DNA of 64,000 nt. Origin: Chamaelirium japonicum. Lineage: Eukaryota > Streptophyta > Magnoliopsida > Liliales > Melanthiaceae. Under the pieces are notes generated by a model, which saw only the letters and a program-made list of their open reading frames with translations, ran no database searches and had not been told where the DNA came from. Of the stretch, positions 43,902-58,168 are shown piece by piece. Location of the stretch: contig CANTAL010000135.1 in assembly GCA_947650365.1 (NCBI GenBank), positions 186,001 to 250,000 on the forward strand. The letters are read 5' to 3'. The translations under genes and the position numbers were made by a program. Each line of letters starts with the position of its first letter. Positions within the stretch are counted from its first letter, which is position 1.

Positions 43902-46900
43902 TACGATCCATTCTAATTCATTCATACGATCCATTCTAATTCATTCGCACGAATGTATCCATTCTAATTCATTCGTACGATCCATTCTAATTCATTCGCA
44001 CAATCTATTCTAATCCATTCGTGCGATCCATTCTAATTCATTCGCACGATCCATTCTAATTCATTTGTACAATCTATTCTAATTCATTCATACAATCTAT
44101 TCTAATTCTTTTACACGAATGTATCCATTCTAATTCATTCGTACGATCTATTCTAATTCCTTCGTACGATCCATTCGAATTCCTTCGTACGATCCATTCT
44201 AATTCATTCCCATGAATGTATCTATTCTAATTCATACGTACGATCCATTCTAATTCGTTCATACGATCCAATCTAATTCATTCATACGATCCATTCTAAT
44301 TCATTCGCACGAATGTATCCATTCTAATTCATTCATACGATCCTTTCTAATTCATTCGCACAATCTATTCTAAATCATTTGTACGATCCATTTTAATTCA
44401 TTAGCACGATCCATTCTAATTCATTCGTACGATCCATTCTATTTGTTTCGTACGATCCATTCTAATTCCTTCGTACGATCCATTCTAATTCATTCCCATG
44501 AATGTATCCATTCTAATTCATACATACGATCCATTCTAATTCATTTATACGATCCAATCTAATTTATTCATACGATCCATTCTAATTCATTCGCACGAAT
44601 GTATCCATTCTAATTCATATATACGATCTATTCTAATTCATTCGCACAATCTATTCTAATTCATTCGTACGATCCATTCTAATTCATTAGCACGATCCAT
44701 TCTAATTCATTCGTACAATCCATTCTAATTCATTCAAATTCGAATTCATTCATACGATCCATTCTAATTCATTCATACAATCCATTCTAATTCATTCGCA
44801 CGAATGTATCCATTCTAATTCATACATACGATCCATTCTAATTCATTCACACAATCTATTCTAATTCATTCGTACGATCCATTCTAATTCATTACCACGA
44901 TCCATTCTAATTCATTCGTACAATCCATTCTAATTCATTTGAATTCGAATTCATTCATATGATCCATTCTAATTCATTCGCACGATCCATTCTAATTCAT
45001 TCGCACGATCCAATCTAATTCCTTCGTACATTCTAATTCCTTCGTACGATCCATTCTATTTCATTCGTATGATCCATTCTAATTCATTCGTACGACCCAT
45101 TCTAATTCATTCCCATAAATGTATTCAATCTAATTCATACATATGATCCATTCTAATTCATTTATACGATCCAATCTAATTCATTCATACAATCCATTCT
45201 AATTCATTCGGACGAATGTATCCATTCTAATTCATTCGTACGGTCCATTCTAATTCATTCGCACAATCTATTCAAATTCATTCGTACGATCCATTCTAAT
45301 TCGTTAGCACGATCCATTCTAATTCATTCGTACAATCGATTCTAATTCATTTAAATTCGAATTCATTCATACGATCCATTCTAATTCATTCGTACGATCC
45401 ATTCTAATTCATTCGCACGATCCATTCTAGTTCATTCGTACGATCCATTCTAATTCATTCGCACGATCCATTCTAATTCATTCATATGATCCATTCTAAT
45501 TCATTCATACAATCTATTCTAATTCTTTCGCACGAATGTATCCTAGCTAATTGATTCGTACGATCCACCCTAATTCCTTCGTATGATCCATTCTAATTCA
45601 TTCGCACGAATGTATCCATTCTAATTTATTCGTACGATCCATTCGAATTCATTCATATGATCCATTCTAATTCATTCGCACGATCCATTCTAATTCATTC
45701 ATACAATCCATTCTAATTCATTCGTACGATCCATTCTAACTCATTCGCACGATCCATTTGAATTCATTCATACGATCCATTCTAATTCATTCATATGATC
45801 CATTCTAATTCATTCGCACGAATATATCCATTCTAATTCATTCGTACGATCCATTCTATTTCATTCGCACAATCTATTCTAATTCATTCGTACGATTCAT
45901 TCGCACGATCCATTCTAATTCATTTGCACGATCCATTCTAATTCATTCATACAATCTATTCTAATTCTTTTCCATGAATGTATCCATTCTAATTCATTCG
46001 TACTATCCATTCTAATTCCTTCGTACGATCCATTCTAATTCCTTCATACGATCCATTCTAATTCCTTCGTACGATCCATTCTATTTCATTCGTATTATCC
46101 ATTCTAATTCCTTCGTACGATCCATTCTAATTCATTCCCATGAATGTATCCATTCTAATTCATACGTACGATCCATTCTAATTCATTCATACGATCCAAC
46201 CTAATTCATTCATACGATCCATTCTAATTCATTCGCATAAATGTATCCATTCTAATTCATTCGTATGATCCATTTTAATTCATTCGCACAATCTATTCTA
46301 ATTCATTCATATGATCCATTCTAATTTATTAGCACGTTCCATTCTAATTCATTCGTAAGATCCATTCCATTTTATTCGTACGATCCATTCGCACGAATGT
46401 ATCCATTCTAATTCATTCGCACAATCAATTCTAATTCATTCGCACGAATGTATCCATTCTAATTCATTCGTACGATCCATTCTTATTCATTCGCACGATC
46501 CATTCTAATTCATTCATACGATCCAATCTAATTCTTTAATATGATCCATTCTAATTCATTCGTACGAATGTATCCATTCTAATTCATTCGTACGATCCAT
46601 TATAATTCATTCGCACAATCTATTCTAATTCATTCATGCGATTCATTCTAATTCATTAGCACGATCCATTCTAATTCAATTGTACAATCCATTCTATTTC
46701 ATTCGTACGATCCATTCTTACTCATTCGTTCGATCCATTCTAATTCATTCGCATGAATGTATCCATTCTATTCTAATTCATTCGTACGATCCATTCTAAA
46801 TCATTCGCACGATCCATTCTAATTCATTCATACGATTTATTCTAATTCATTCGTATGATCCATTACAATTCATTCGCACGATCCATTCTAATTCATTCAT

Positions 46901-48976
46901 ACGATCCATTCTAATTCATTCATACAATCCATTCTAATTCATTCGTACGATCCACCCTAATTCCTTCGTATGATCCATTCTAATTCATTCGCTCGAATGT
47001 ATCCATTCTAATTCATTCATACGATCCATTCGAATTCATTCATACGATCCATTCTAATTCTTTCATACGATCCATTCTAATTCATTCATACGATCCATTG
47101 TAATTCAATCGCACGAATGTATTCATTCGCACAATCTATTCTAATTCCTTCATACGATCCATTCTAATTCATTAACACGATCCATTCTAATTCATTCGTA
47201 CGATCCATTCGATTTCATTCTTACGATCCATTCTTACTCATTCATACAATCTATTCTAATTCATTCGCACGAATGTATCCATTCTAATTCATTCGTACGA
47301 TCCATTCTAATTCATTCACACAATCCATTCTAATTCATTCATGAGAACCATTCTAATTCATTCGTACGATCCATTTTAATTCATTCGCACAATCTATTCT
47401 ATTTCATTCGTACGATCCATTCTAGTTCATTAGCATGATCCATTCTAATTCATTCGTACGATCCATTCTATTTCATTCGTATGATCCATTCTTACTCATT
47501 CGTATGATCCATTCTAATTCAATCACACTAACGTATCCATTCTAATTCATTCGTACGATCCATTCTAATTCATTCACACGATCCATTCTAATTCATTCAT
47601 ACGATCCATTCTAATTCATTCGTACGATCCATTCTAATTCATTCGCACTATCCATTCTAATTCATTCATACGATCCATTCTAATTCTTTCATACAATCCA
47701 TTCTAATTCTTTTGCACGAATGTATCCATTCTAATTCAATCGTACGATCCACCCTAATTCCTTCGTATGATCCATTCTAATTCATTCGGACGAATGTATC
47801 CATTCTAATTCATTCGTACGATCCATTCGAATTCATTCATACGATCCATTGTAATTCATTCGTATGATCCATTCTAATTCATTCATACGATCCATTCTAA
47901 TTCGTTCGCACGATCCATTCTAATTCATTCGCATGATCCATTCTAATTCCTTCGTACGATCCATTCTATTTCATTCGCATGATCCATTCTATTTGCTTCG
48001 TACGATCCATTCTAATTCATTCCCATGAATGTATCCATTCTAATTCATACATACGATCCATTCTTACTCATTTGTACGATCCATTCTAATTCTTTCGCAC
48101 GAATGTAACCATTCTAATTCATTCGTACGATCCACCCTAATTCCTTCGTATGATCCATTCTAATTCATTCGCACGAATATATCCATTCTAATTCATTTGT
48201 ACGATCCATTCGAATTCATTCATACGATCCATTCTAATTCATTCATACAATCCATTCTAATTCATTCGCACGAATGTATCCATTCTAATTCATTCCTACG
48301 ATCCATTCTAATTCATTCACACAATCTATTCTAATTCATTCGTACGATCCATTCTAATTCATTCGCACGATCCAATCTAATTCATTTGTACGATCCGTGC
48401 TAATTCATTTATTCAATCCATTCTAATTCTTTTGCACGAATGTATCCATTCTAATTCATTCGTACGATCCATTCTAATTCCTTCGTACGATCCATTCTAA
48501 TTCATTCGTACGATCCACCCTAATTCCTTCGTATGATCCATTCTAATTCATTCGTACGATCCATTCTAATTCATTAGGACGATCCATTCTAATTCATTCG
48601 TATGATCCATTCTATTTCGTTCGTACGATCCATTCTAACTCATTCGTACGATCCATTCTAATTCATTCGCACGAATGTATCCATTCTAATTCATTCGTAC
48701 GATTCATTCTAATTCATTCGCACGATCCATTCTAATTCTTTCGTACGATCCATTCTTATTCATTCGCACAATCCATTCTAATTCATTCGTACGATCCATT
48801 CTAATTCATTAGCACGATCCATTCTAATTCATTAGCACGATCCATTCTATTTCATTCGTACGATCCATTCTTACTCATCCGTATGATCCATTCTAATTCA
48901 TTCGCACGAATGTATCCATTCTAATTCCTTCGTACGATCCATTCTAATTCATTCGCACGATCCATTCTAATTCATT
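43902..48976 (+). repeat. Forward satellite tract, irregular
   Basis: Forward units without the clean kilobase-scale repetition of the left part. It contains a local 205-bp cassette repeated at 44.6-45.4 kb, a one-off patch GTATCCTAGCTAATTG at about 45,539, a short unit CCATTCGCACGAATG at about 46,386, and several CCACCCTAATTCC cassettes (45,565; 46,951; 47,750; 48,132; 48,514). It ends at CTAATTCATT, after which GAGTAAGAATAG begins the next inverted tract. No gene is present. Confidence 0.95.
44597..45405 (+). repeat. 205-bp cassette, three copies, marked by AATTCGAATT
   Basis: A variant in which TTCAAATTCGAATTC replaces part of the unit occurs at 44,735, 44,940 and 45,352. The surrounding unit order (28-bp form, ATACATACG, CACAATCTATT, CGTACGATCC, TTAGCACG or TTACCACG, CGTACAATCC) is the same for each. 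Offsets are 205 and, for the wider block starting at the CCCAT cassette (44,495 and 45,112), 617. This is a very local amplification. Confidence 0.75.
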
Positions 48977-50010
48977 GAGTAAGAATAGACCGTACGAATG
49001 AAATAGAATGGATTATACGAATGAATTAGAATAGATTGTGCGAATGAATTAGAATGGATCGTACGAATGAATTAGAATGGATCGTATGAATCAAATAGAT
49101 TGGATCGTGCGAATGAATTAGACTGGATCGTACGAATGAATTAGAATGGATACATTTGTGCGAATGAATTAGAATGGATCGTACGAATTAGTAAGAATAG
49201 ATCGTACGAATGAAATAGAATGGATCGTACGAATGAATTAGAATGGATCGTGCTAATGAATTAGAATGGATCGTACGAATGAATTAGAATAGATTGTGAG
49301 AATGAATACATTCGTGCGAATGAATTAGAATAGATCGTATGAATGAATTAGAATGGATCGTATGAATGAATTCGAATGGATCATAAGAATGAATTAGAAT
49401 GGATACATTCGTGCGAATGAATTAGAATGGATCGTACGAATGAAATAGAATGTATCCATTCTAATTCTAATTCATTCATAGAATGGATCGTACGAAGGAA
49501 TTAGAATGGATCGTACGAATGTATTAGAATGGATCGTACGAATGAATTAGAATGGATACATTCATGCGAATGAATTATATTGGATCGTACGAATGAGTAA
49601 GAATGGATCGTACGAATGAAATAGAATGGATCGTACAAATGAATTAGAATGGATCGTGCGAATAAATTAGATTGGATCGTGCGAATGAAGTAAAATGGAT
49701 CGTACGAATGAATTAGAATGGATACATTCGTGCGAATGAATTAGAATGGATCGTGTGAATGAATTAGAATGGATCGTATGAATGAATTCGAATGGATCGT
49801 ACGAATGAATTAGAATGGATCGTGCGAATGAATTAGAATGGATCGTACGAATGAATTAGAATGGATCGTATGAATGAATTAGAATGGATCGTGCGAATGA
49901 ATTAGCATGGATTGTACGAATGAATTAGAATGGATACATTCGTGCGAATGAATTAGAATGGATCGTACGAATGAGTAAGAATGGATCGTACGAATGAAAT
50001 AGAATGGATC
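48977..50010 (-). repeat. 1.03-kb inverted satellite tract
   Basis: The tract reads as reverse-complement units from GAGTAAGAATAG to GAATGGATC at 50,010, interrupted by one 30-bp forward island at about 49,451. The right end is the hinge of a fold-back palindrome (see 49,850-50,180). Otherwise it holds only satellite. Confidence 0.95.
49451..49481 (+). repeat. 30-bp forward island inside an inverted tract
   Basis: Within inverted units the sequence TGTATCCATTCTAATTC, then TAATTCATTCATA, is forward. The inverted pattern resumes with GAATGGATCG at 49,481. It is a single unit in size and carries the +10-bp (extra TAATTC step) form, so it looks like a short template-switch footprint. Confidence 0.85.
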
Positions 50011-50180
50011 ATATGAATGTATCCATTCTATTTCATTCGTATGATCCATTTTTACTCATTCGTACTATCCATTCTAATTCATTCGCATGAATGTATCCAT
50101 TCTAATTTATTCGTACGATCCATTCTAATTCATTCGCACGATCCATTCTAATTCATTCATACGATCCCATCTAATTCATT
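49850..50180. repeat. Fold-back palindrome, about 160-bp arms, 11-bp hinge
   Basis: The left arm ends at 50,009 and the right arm starts at 50,021. Pairing outward, the first 21 positions match perfectly; mismatches then fall at 49,988/50,042, 49,979/50,051 and 49,964/50,066, giving 3 in the first 46 pairs. Beyond that the arms keep the same order of marked units (TATTTC, TTACTC, 28-bp form, CGTAC, CGCACG, CATACG) out to about 50,180, where they diverge. Because the variant order mirrors, this is a real inverted duplication, not just two opposed satellite tracts meeting. Confidence 0.88.
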
Positions 50181-53100
50181 CACACGAATGTATCCATTCT
50201 AATTCATTCGTACGATCCATTCTAATTCATTCGCACAATCTATTAAAATTCATTCGTACGATCCATTCTAATACATTCGCACGATCCATTCTAATTCATT
50301 TGCACGATCCATTCTAATTCATTCATACAATCCATTCTAATTCTTTTGCTTGAATGTATCCATTCTAATTAATTCGTACGATCCATTCTAATTCCTTCGT
50401 ACGATCCATTTTACTTCAGTCGTATGATCCATTCTAATTCCTTCGTACGATCCATTCTAATTCATTCCCATAAATGTATCCATTCTAATTCCTTTGTATG
50501 ATTCATTCTAATTCATTCGTACGATCCATTCTGTCGTATGTATCCACTCTAATTCATTCGTACGATCCATTCTAATTTATTCGCACGATCCATTCTAATT
50601 CATTCATACGATCCATTCTAATTCATTCGTACGATCCATTCTAATTCATTCGCACGATCCATTCTAATTCATTCATACGATCCAATCTAATTCATTCGTA
50701 TGATCCATTCTAATTCATTCGCACAATCTATTCTAATTCATTCGTACGATCCATTCTAATTCATTAGCACGATCCATTCTAATTCATTCGTACGATCCAT
50801 TCAAATTCATTCGTACGACCCATTCTTACTCATTCGTACGATCTATTCTAATTCATTCGCACGATCCATTCTAATTCGTATGATCCATTCTATTTTATTC
50901 GTACGATCCATTCTTACTAATTCGTAGGATCCATTCTAATTCATTCGCACGAATGTATCCATTCTAAATCATTCGTACGATCCATTCAAATTCATTCACA
51001 CGATCCATTCTAATTCATTCATACGATCCATTCTAATTCATTTGTACGATCCATTCTAATTCATTCGCATGATCCATTCTAATTCATTCATACGATCCAT
51101 TCTAGTTCATTCTTACAATCTATTCTAATTCTTTCGCACGAATGTATCTATTCTAATTCATTCATACAATCCATTCTAATTCTTTTGCACGAATATATCC
51201 ATTCTAATTCAATCGTACGATCCATTCTAATTCATTCGCACAATCTATTCTAATTCATTCGTACGATCCATTCTAATCCCTTCGTACGATCCATTCTAAT
51301 TCCTTCGTACGATCCATTCTATTTCATTCGTATGAACCATTCTAATTCCTTCGTACGATCCATTCTAATTCATTCCCATCATTGTATCCATTCTAATTCA
51401 TACGTACGATCCATTCTAATTCATTCATACGATCCAGTCTAATTCATTCATACGATCCATTCTAATTCATTCGTACGATCCATTCTAATTCATTCGCACG
51501 ATCCATTCTAATTCATTCATACGATCCATTCTTATTCATTCGTACGATCCATTCTAATTCATTCGCACGATCTATTCTAATTCATTCATACGATCCAATC
51601 TAATTTATTCAGACGATCCATTCTAATTCATTCGCACGAATGTATCCATTCTAATTCATTCGTACGATCCAATCTAATTCATTCGCACAATCTATTCTAA
51701 TTCATTCATATGATCCATTCTAATTCATTCACACGATCCATTCTAATTCATTTGCACGATCTATTCTAATTTATTCATACAATCCATTCTAATTCTTTTG
51801 CACGAATGTATCCATTCTAAATCAATCGTACGATCCATTCTAATTCATTCGTACGATCCATTCTAATTCCTTCGTATGATCCATAATAATTCCTTCATAC
51901 GATCCACTCTATTTCATTCGTATGATCCATTCGAATTTCTTCATACGATCCATTCTAATTCATACGATCTATTCTAATTCATTCGCACGATCCATTCTAA
52001 TTTATTCATACAATCCATTCTAATTCATTCATACGATCCATTCTAATTCATTCATACAATCTATTCTAATTCTTTCGCACGAATGTATCCATTCTAATTC
52101 ATTCGTACTATCCACCCTAATTCCTTCGTATGATCCATTCTAATTCATTCACATGAATGTATCCATTCTAATTCATTCGTACCATCCATTCTAATTCATT
52201 CGTACGATCCATTCTAATTCATTCGCACGATCCATTCTAATTCATTCATACGATCCAATCTAATTTATTCATACGATCTATTCTAATTCATTCGCACGAA
52301 TGTATCCATTCTAATACATGATACGATCCATTCTAATTCATTCGCATGAATGTATCCATTCTAACTCATTCGTACGATCCATTCTAATTCATTCGCACGA
52401 TCCAATCTAATTCATTCGCACGATCCATTCAAATTCATCATTCGCACAATCTATTCTAATTCATTCGTACGATCCATTCTAATTCATTAGCATGATCCAT
52501 TCTAATTCATTCATACGATCCATTCTATTTCATTCATACGATCCATTCTTACGCGTTCGTACGATCCATTCTAATTCATTCGCACGAATGTATCCATTCT
52601 AATTCATTCGTATGATCTATTCTAATTCATTCGCACGATCCATTCTAATTCATTCATACGATCCATTCTAATTCATTTATAAAATCCATTCTAATTCTTT
52701 CGCATGAATGTATCCATTCTAATTCATTCGTACGATCCACCCTAATTCATTCGTATGATCCATTCTAATTCATTCGCAGGAATGTATCCATTCTAATTCA
52801 TTCGTACGATCCATTCGAATTCATTCATACGATCCATTCTAATTCATTCATACGATCCATTCTAATTCATTCGCATGAATGTATCCATTTTAATTCATTC
52901 GCACGATCCATTCTAATTCATTCGCACAATCTATTCTAATTCATTCGTACGATCCATTCTAATTCATTAGCACGATCCATTCTAATTCATTCATACGATC
53001 CATTCTAATTCATTCGTATGATCCATTCTAATTCATTCGCACAATATATTCTAATTCATTCGTGCGATCCATTCTAATTCATTAGCACGATCTATTCTAA

Positions 53101-54045
53101 TTCCTTCATACAATCCATTCTAATTCTTTCATTCATACGATCCATTTTATTTATTCATACAATCCATTCTAATTCTTTCGCACGAATGTATCCATTCTAA
53201 TTCATTCGTACGATCCATTCTAATTCCTTCGTACGATCCATTCGAATTCATTCATATGATCCATTCTAATTCATTCATACGATCCATTCATATTCATTCG
53301 CACGAATGTATCCATTCTAATTCTTTTATACGATCCATTCTAATTCATTCGCACGATCCAATCTAATTCATTCGCACGATCCATTCTAATTCATCATTCG
53401 CACAATCTATTCTAATTCATTCGTACGATCCATTCTAATTCATTAGCACGATCTATTCTAATTCATTCGTACGATCCATTCTATTTCATTCGTACGATCC
53501 ATTCTTACTCATTCGTACAATCCAATCTAATTCATTCGCACGAATGTATCCATTATAATTCATTCGTATGATCCATTCTAATTCATTCGCACGATCCATT
53601 CTAATTCATTCATACGATTCATTCTAATTCATACGTACGATCCATTCTAATTCATTCATATGATCCATTCTAATTCATTCATACGATCCATTCTAATTCA
53701 TTCGCACGATCTATTCTAATTCATTCGTACGATCCATTCTTACTTATTCGTACGATCCATTCTAATTCATTCACACGAATGTATCTATTCTAATTCATTC
53801 GTACGATCCATTCTAATTCCTTCGTACGATCCATTCTATTTCATTCATACGATCCATTCTAATTTATTCATACAATCCATTCTAATTCTTTCGCACGAAT
53901 GTATCCATTCTAATTCATTCGTACGATCCACCCTAATTCCTTCGTTTGATCCATTCTAATTCATTCGCACGAATGTATCCATTCTAATTCATTCGTACAA
54001 TCCATTTGAATTAATTCATATGATCCATTCTAACTCATTCGCACG
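50021..54045 (+). repeat. Forward satellite tract
   Basis: Forward units with cassettes of the usual types. One irregular unit, CATTCTGTCGTATGTATCC, lies at about 50,525, and shortened units (missing about 10 bp) occur near 50,870, 51,960, 52,435 and 53,395. There is no clear kilobase-scale repeat. It ends at CATTCGCACGA, where AGGATTTAGAATG starts the next inverted tract. Confidence 0.94.
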
Positions 54046-54325
54046 AAGGATTTAGAATGAATCATACGAATGAATGAATTAGAATGGATCATACGTACGA
54101 ATGTATTAGAATGGATACATTCATGCGAAAGAATTAGAATGGATTGTATGAATGAATTAGAATGGATCATATGAATGAAGTAGAATGGATCGTACGAAGG
54201 AATTAGAATCGATCGTAAGAATGAATTAGAAAAGATATATTCGTGCGAATGAATTAGAATGGATCATACGAATGAGTAAGAATGGATCGTACGAATGAAT
54301 TAGAATAGATCATACGAATGAATTA
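53690..54325. repeat. Probable second fold-back, about 215-bp arms around 54.0 kb
   Basis: Nine consecutive units of the inverted tract (about 54,113-54,325) mirror nine forward units at about 53,690-53,905. The shared order is a 28-bp unit with TTTCGCA, then ACAATCC, then a TATTTC or TACTTC unit with CATACG or CATATG, ATTCCTTCG, a CGTACGATC unit, a 28-bp unit, a TTACT unit, and a unit with the CTATTCTA variant. The adjacency of ATTCCTTCG, a T(A)TTTC-type unit and ACAATCC is unusual for this array. The loop is about 205 bp and is not centred on the switch at 54,045, so later loss on one side is likely. Confidence 0.6.
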
Positions 54326-55708
54326 GAATGGATCGTACGAATAAATTAGAATGAATTAGAATGGCTCATGCGAATGAATTAGAATTGATTGTGCGAATGA
54401 ATTAGAATGGATTGTGCGAATGAATTAGAATGGATTGTCCGAATGAAATAGAATGAATTAGAATGGATTGTGCGAATGAATTAGAATGGATCGTACGAAT
54501 GAATTACAATGGATCGTATGAATGAATTAGAATGGATCATGCGAATGAAGTAGAATGGATCGTACAAATGAATTAGAATAGATACATTCGTGCGAATGAA
54601 TTAGAATGGATCATACGAATGAGTAAGAATGGATCGTACAAATAAAATAGAATGGATCGTGCGAATGAATTAGAATGGATCGTATGAATGAATTAGAATG
54701 GATCGTATGAATGAATTAGAATGGATCGTGCGAATGAATTAGAATGGATCGTACGAATAAATTAGAATGGATACATTATTGCGAATGAATTCGAATGGAT
54801 CATACGAAGGAATTAGGGTGGATCGTACGAATAAAATAGAATGGATTGTACGAATGAATTAGAATGGATCGTGCTAATAAATTAAAATGGATTGTACGAA
54901 TGAATTAGAATAGATTGTGTGAATGAATTAGAATGGATCGTACGAATGAATTAGAATGGATCGTAAGAATGAATTAGAATGGATCGTGCGAATGAATTAG
55001 AATGGATCGTACGAATAAGTAAGAATGGATCGTATGAATGAAATAGAATGGATCGTGCGAATGAATTAGAATGGATCGTATGAATGAATTAGAATGGATC
55101 GTACGAATGAATTAGAATGGATCGTGCGAATGAATTAGAATGGATCGTACGAATGAATTAGAATGGATCGTACGAATGAATTAGAATGGATACATTCGTG
55201 CGAATGAATTAGATTGGATCGTACGAATGAGTAAGAATGGATCGTACAAATGAAATAGAATGGATCGTACGAATGAATTAGAATGGGTCGTGCTAATGAA
55301 TTAGAATGGATCGTACGAATGAATTAGAATAGATTGTGCGAATGAATTAGAATGGATCGTACGAATGAATTTGAATGGATACATTCGTGCAAAAGAATTA
55401 GAATGGATTGTATGAATGAATTAGAATGGATCGTATGAATGAATTAGAATGGATCGTGCGAATGAATTAGAATGGATCGTAAGAATGAATTAGAATGAAT
55501 CGTATGAATGAATTAGAATGGAACGTGCGAATGAAGTAGAATGGATCGTATGAATGAATTAGAATGGATACATTCGTGCGAATGAATTAGAATGGATCGT
55601 ACGAATCAGTAAGAATGGATCGTACGAATGAATTTGAATGGATCGTACGAATGAATTAGAATGGATCGTACAAATGAATTAGAATGGATCGTACGAATGA
55701 ATTAAAAT
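54046..55708 (-). repeat. 1.66-kb inverted satellite tract
   Basis: Reverse-complement units from AGGATTTAGAATG to GAATTAAAATAA (55,708), where TCCATTCTAATTC turns forward. A longer unit with a repeated GAATTAGAATGAATTAG step lies at about 54,345, and another such step lies near 54,450. The satellite is otherwise ordinary. Confidence 0.94.
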
Positions 55709-58168
55709 AATCCATTCTAATTCATTCGTACAATCCATTCTAATTCATCCATACGATCCATTCTAATTCATTCATACAATCCATTCTAATTCTTTCACAC
55801 GAATGTATTCATTCGTACGATCCTTTCGAATTCATTCATACGATCCATTCTAATTCTTTCGCACGATCCAATCTAATTCATTCATACGATCTATTCTAAT
55901 TCATTCGTACAATCAATTCTAATTCATTCGCACGATCAATTCGAATTCATTCATACGATCCATTCAATTCGAATTCATTCTACGATTCATTCTAATTCCT
56001 TCGTACGATCCATTCTAATTCACTCGTACGATCCACCCTAATTCCTTCGTATGATCCATTCGAATTCATTAGCACAATCCATTCTAATTCATTCGTACGA
56101 TCCATTCTTTTTCATTCGTACGATCCATTCTTACTCATTCGTACGATCCATTCTAATTCATTTGCACTAATGTATCCATTCTAATTCATTCACACGATCC
56201 ATTCTAATTCATTCGCACGATCCATTCTAATTCATTCGCACGATCCATTCTAATCATTCGCACGATCCATTCTAATTCATTCGCACGATCCATTCTAATT
56301 CTTTCGTACGATCCATTCTAATTCATTCATACGATCTATTCTAATTCATTCATACGATCCATTCTAATTCATTCATACGATCCATTGTAATCCATTCCCA
56401 CGAATGTATCCATTCTAATTCATTCGTACGATCCATTCTAATTCACTCGCACAATCTATTCTAATTCATTCGTACGATTCATTCTAATTCATTCGCACGA
56501 TCCGTTCTAATTCATTTGTACGATCCATTCTAATTCATTCATACAATCCATTCTAATTCTTTTCACGAATGTATCCATTCTAATTCATTCGTACGATCCA
56601 TTCTAATTCCTTCCTACGATCCATTCTAATTCCTTCGTACGATCCATTCTAATTCTTTCATATGATCCATTCTAATTCATTTATACGATCCATTCTAATT
56701 CATTCGTACGATCCATTCTAATTCATTCGTACGATCCATTCGAATTCATTCATACGATCCATTCTAATTCATTCATACGATCCATTCTAATTCATTTGCA
56801 CGAATGTATCCATTCTAATGCATTCGTACAATCTATTCTAATTCATACGTACGATCCATTCGAATTCATTCATATGATCCATTCTAATGCATTCATACGA
56901 TACATTCTAATTCATTCGCACGAATGTATCCTTTCTAATTCATTCGTATGATCCATTCTAATTCATTTGCACGATCCAATCTAATTCATTCGTACGATCC
57001 ATTCTAATTCATTCGTACGATCCATTCTATTTCATTCGTACGATCCATTCTAATTCATTCATACGATCCATTCTAATTCTTTCGCACGAATGTATCCATT
57101 CTAATTCATTCGTACGATCCATTTGAATTCATTCATACAATCCATTCTAATTCATTCATACGATCCATTCTAATTCATTCGCACGAATGTATCCATTCTA
57201 ATTCAATCATACGATCCATTCGAATTCATTCGCACAATCTATTCTAATTCATTTGCACGATCCATTCTAATTCATTCGCACGATCCCTTCTAATTCATTT
57301 GCACGATCCATTCTAATTCATTCTTACAATCCATTCTAATTCTTATGCACGAATGTATCTATTCTAATTCATTTGTACGATCCATTCTAATTCATTCGTA
57401 CGATCCATTCTAATTCCTTCGTACGATCCATTCTAATTCCTTCGTACGATCCATTCTATTTCATTCGTATGATCCATTCTAATTCCTTCGTACGATCCAT
57501 TATAATTCATTCTCAGGAATGTATCCATTCTAATTCATACGTACGATCCATTCCAATTCATTCATACGATCCATTCTAATTCCTTCGTACGATCCATTCT
57601 AATTCCTTCATACGATCCATTCTAATTCATTCCCATGAATGTATCCATTCTATTTCGTACGTACGATCCATTCTAATTCATTCATACGATCCAATCTAAT
57701 TCATTCATACGATCCATTCTAATTCAATCGCACGAATGTATCCATTCTAATTCATTCTAATTCCTTCATACGATCCATTCTAATTCATTCGCACGAATGT
57801 ATCCATTCTAATTCATTCTAATTCATTTATACGATACATTCTAATTCATTCGTACAATTCATTCTATTTCATTCGTACGATCCATTCTTACTCATTCGTA
57901 CGATCCATTCTAATTCATTCGCACGAATGTATCCATTCTAATACATTCGTACGATCCATTCTAATTCATTCGCACGATCAATTCTAATTCATTCATACGA
58001 TCCATTCTAATTTATTCGTACGATCAATTCTAATTCATTCGCACAATCTATTGTACTTCATTCGTACGATCCATTTTATGTCATTCGCACGATGCATTTT
58101 AATTCATTCGCACGAATGTATCTATTCTAATTCATTCATACGATCCATTCTAATTGATTCGCACAATC
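55709..58168 (+). repeat. Forward satellite tract
   Basis: Forward units, more disordered than the left part: runs of CGCACGATCC near 56,190-56,290, a shortened unit TAATCATTCG at about 56,251, an AATTCGAATTC unit at about 55,968, and +10-bp units at about 57,750 and 57,815. It ends at GCACAATC, and CGAATGAAATAG then reads inverted. Confidence 0.93.
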
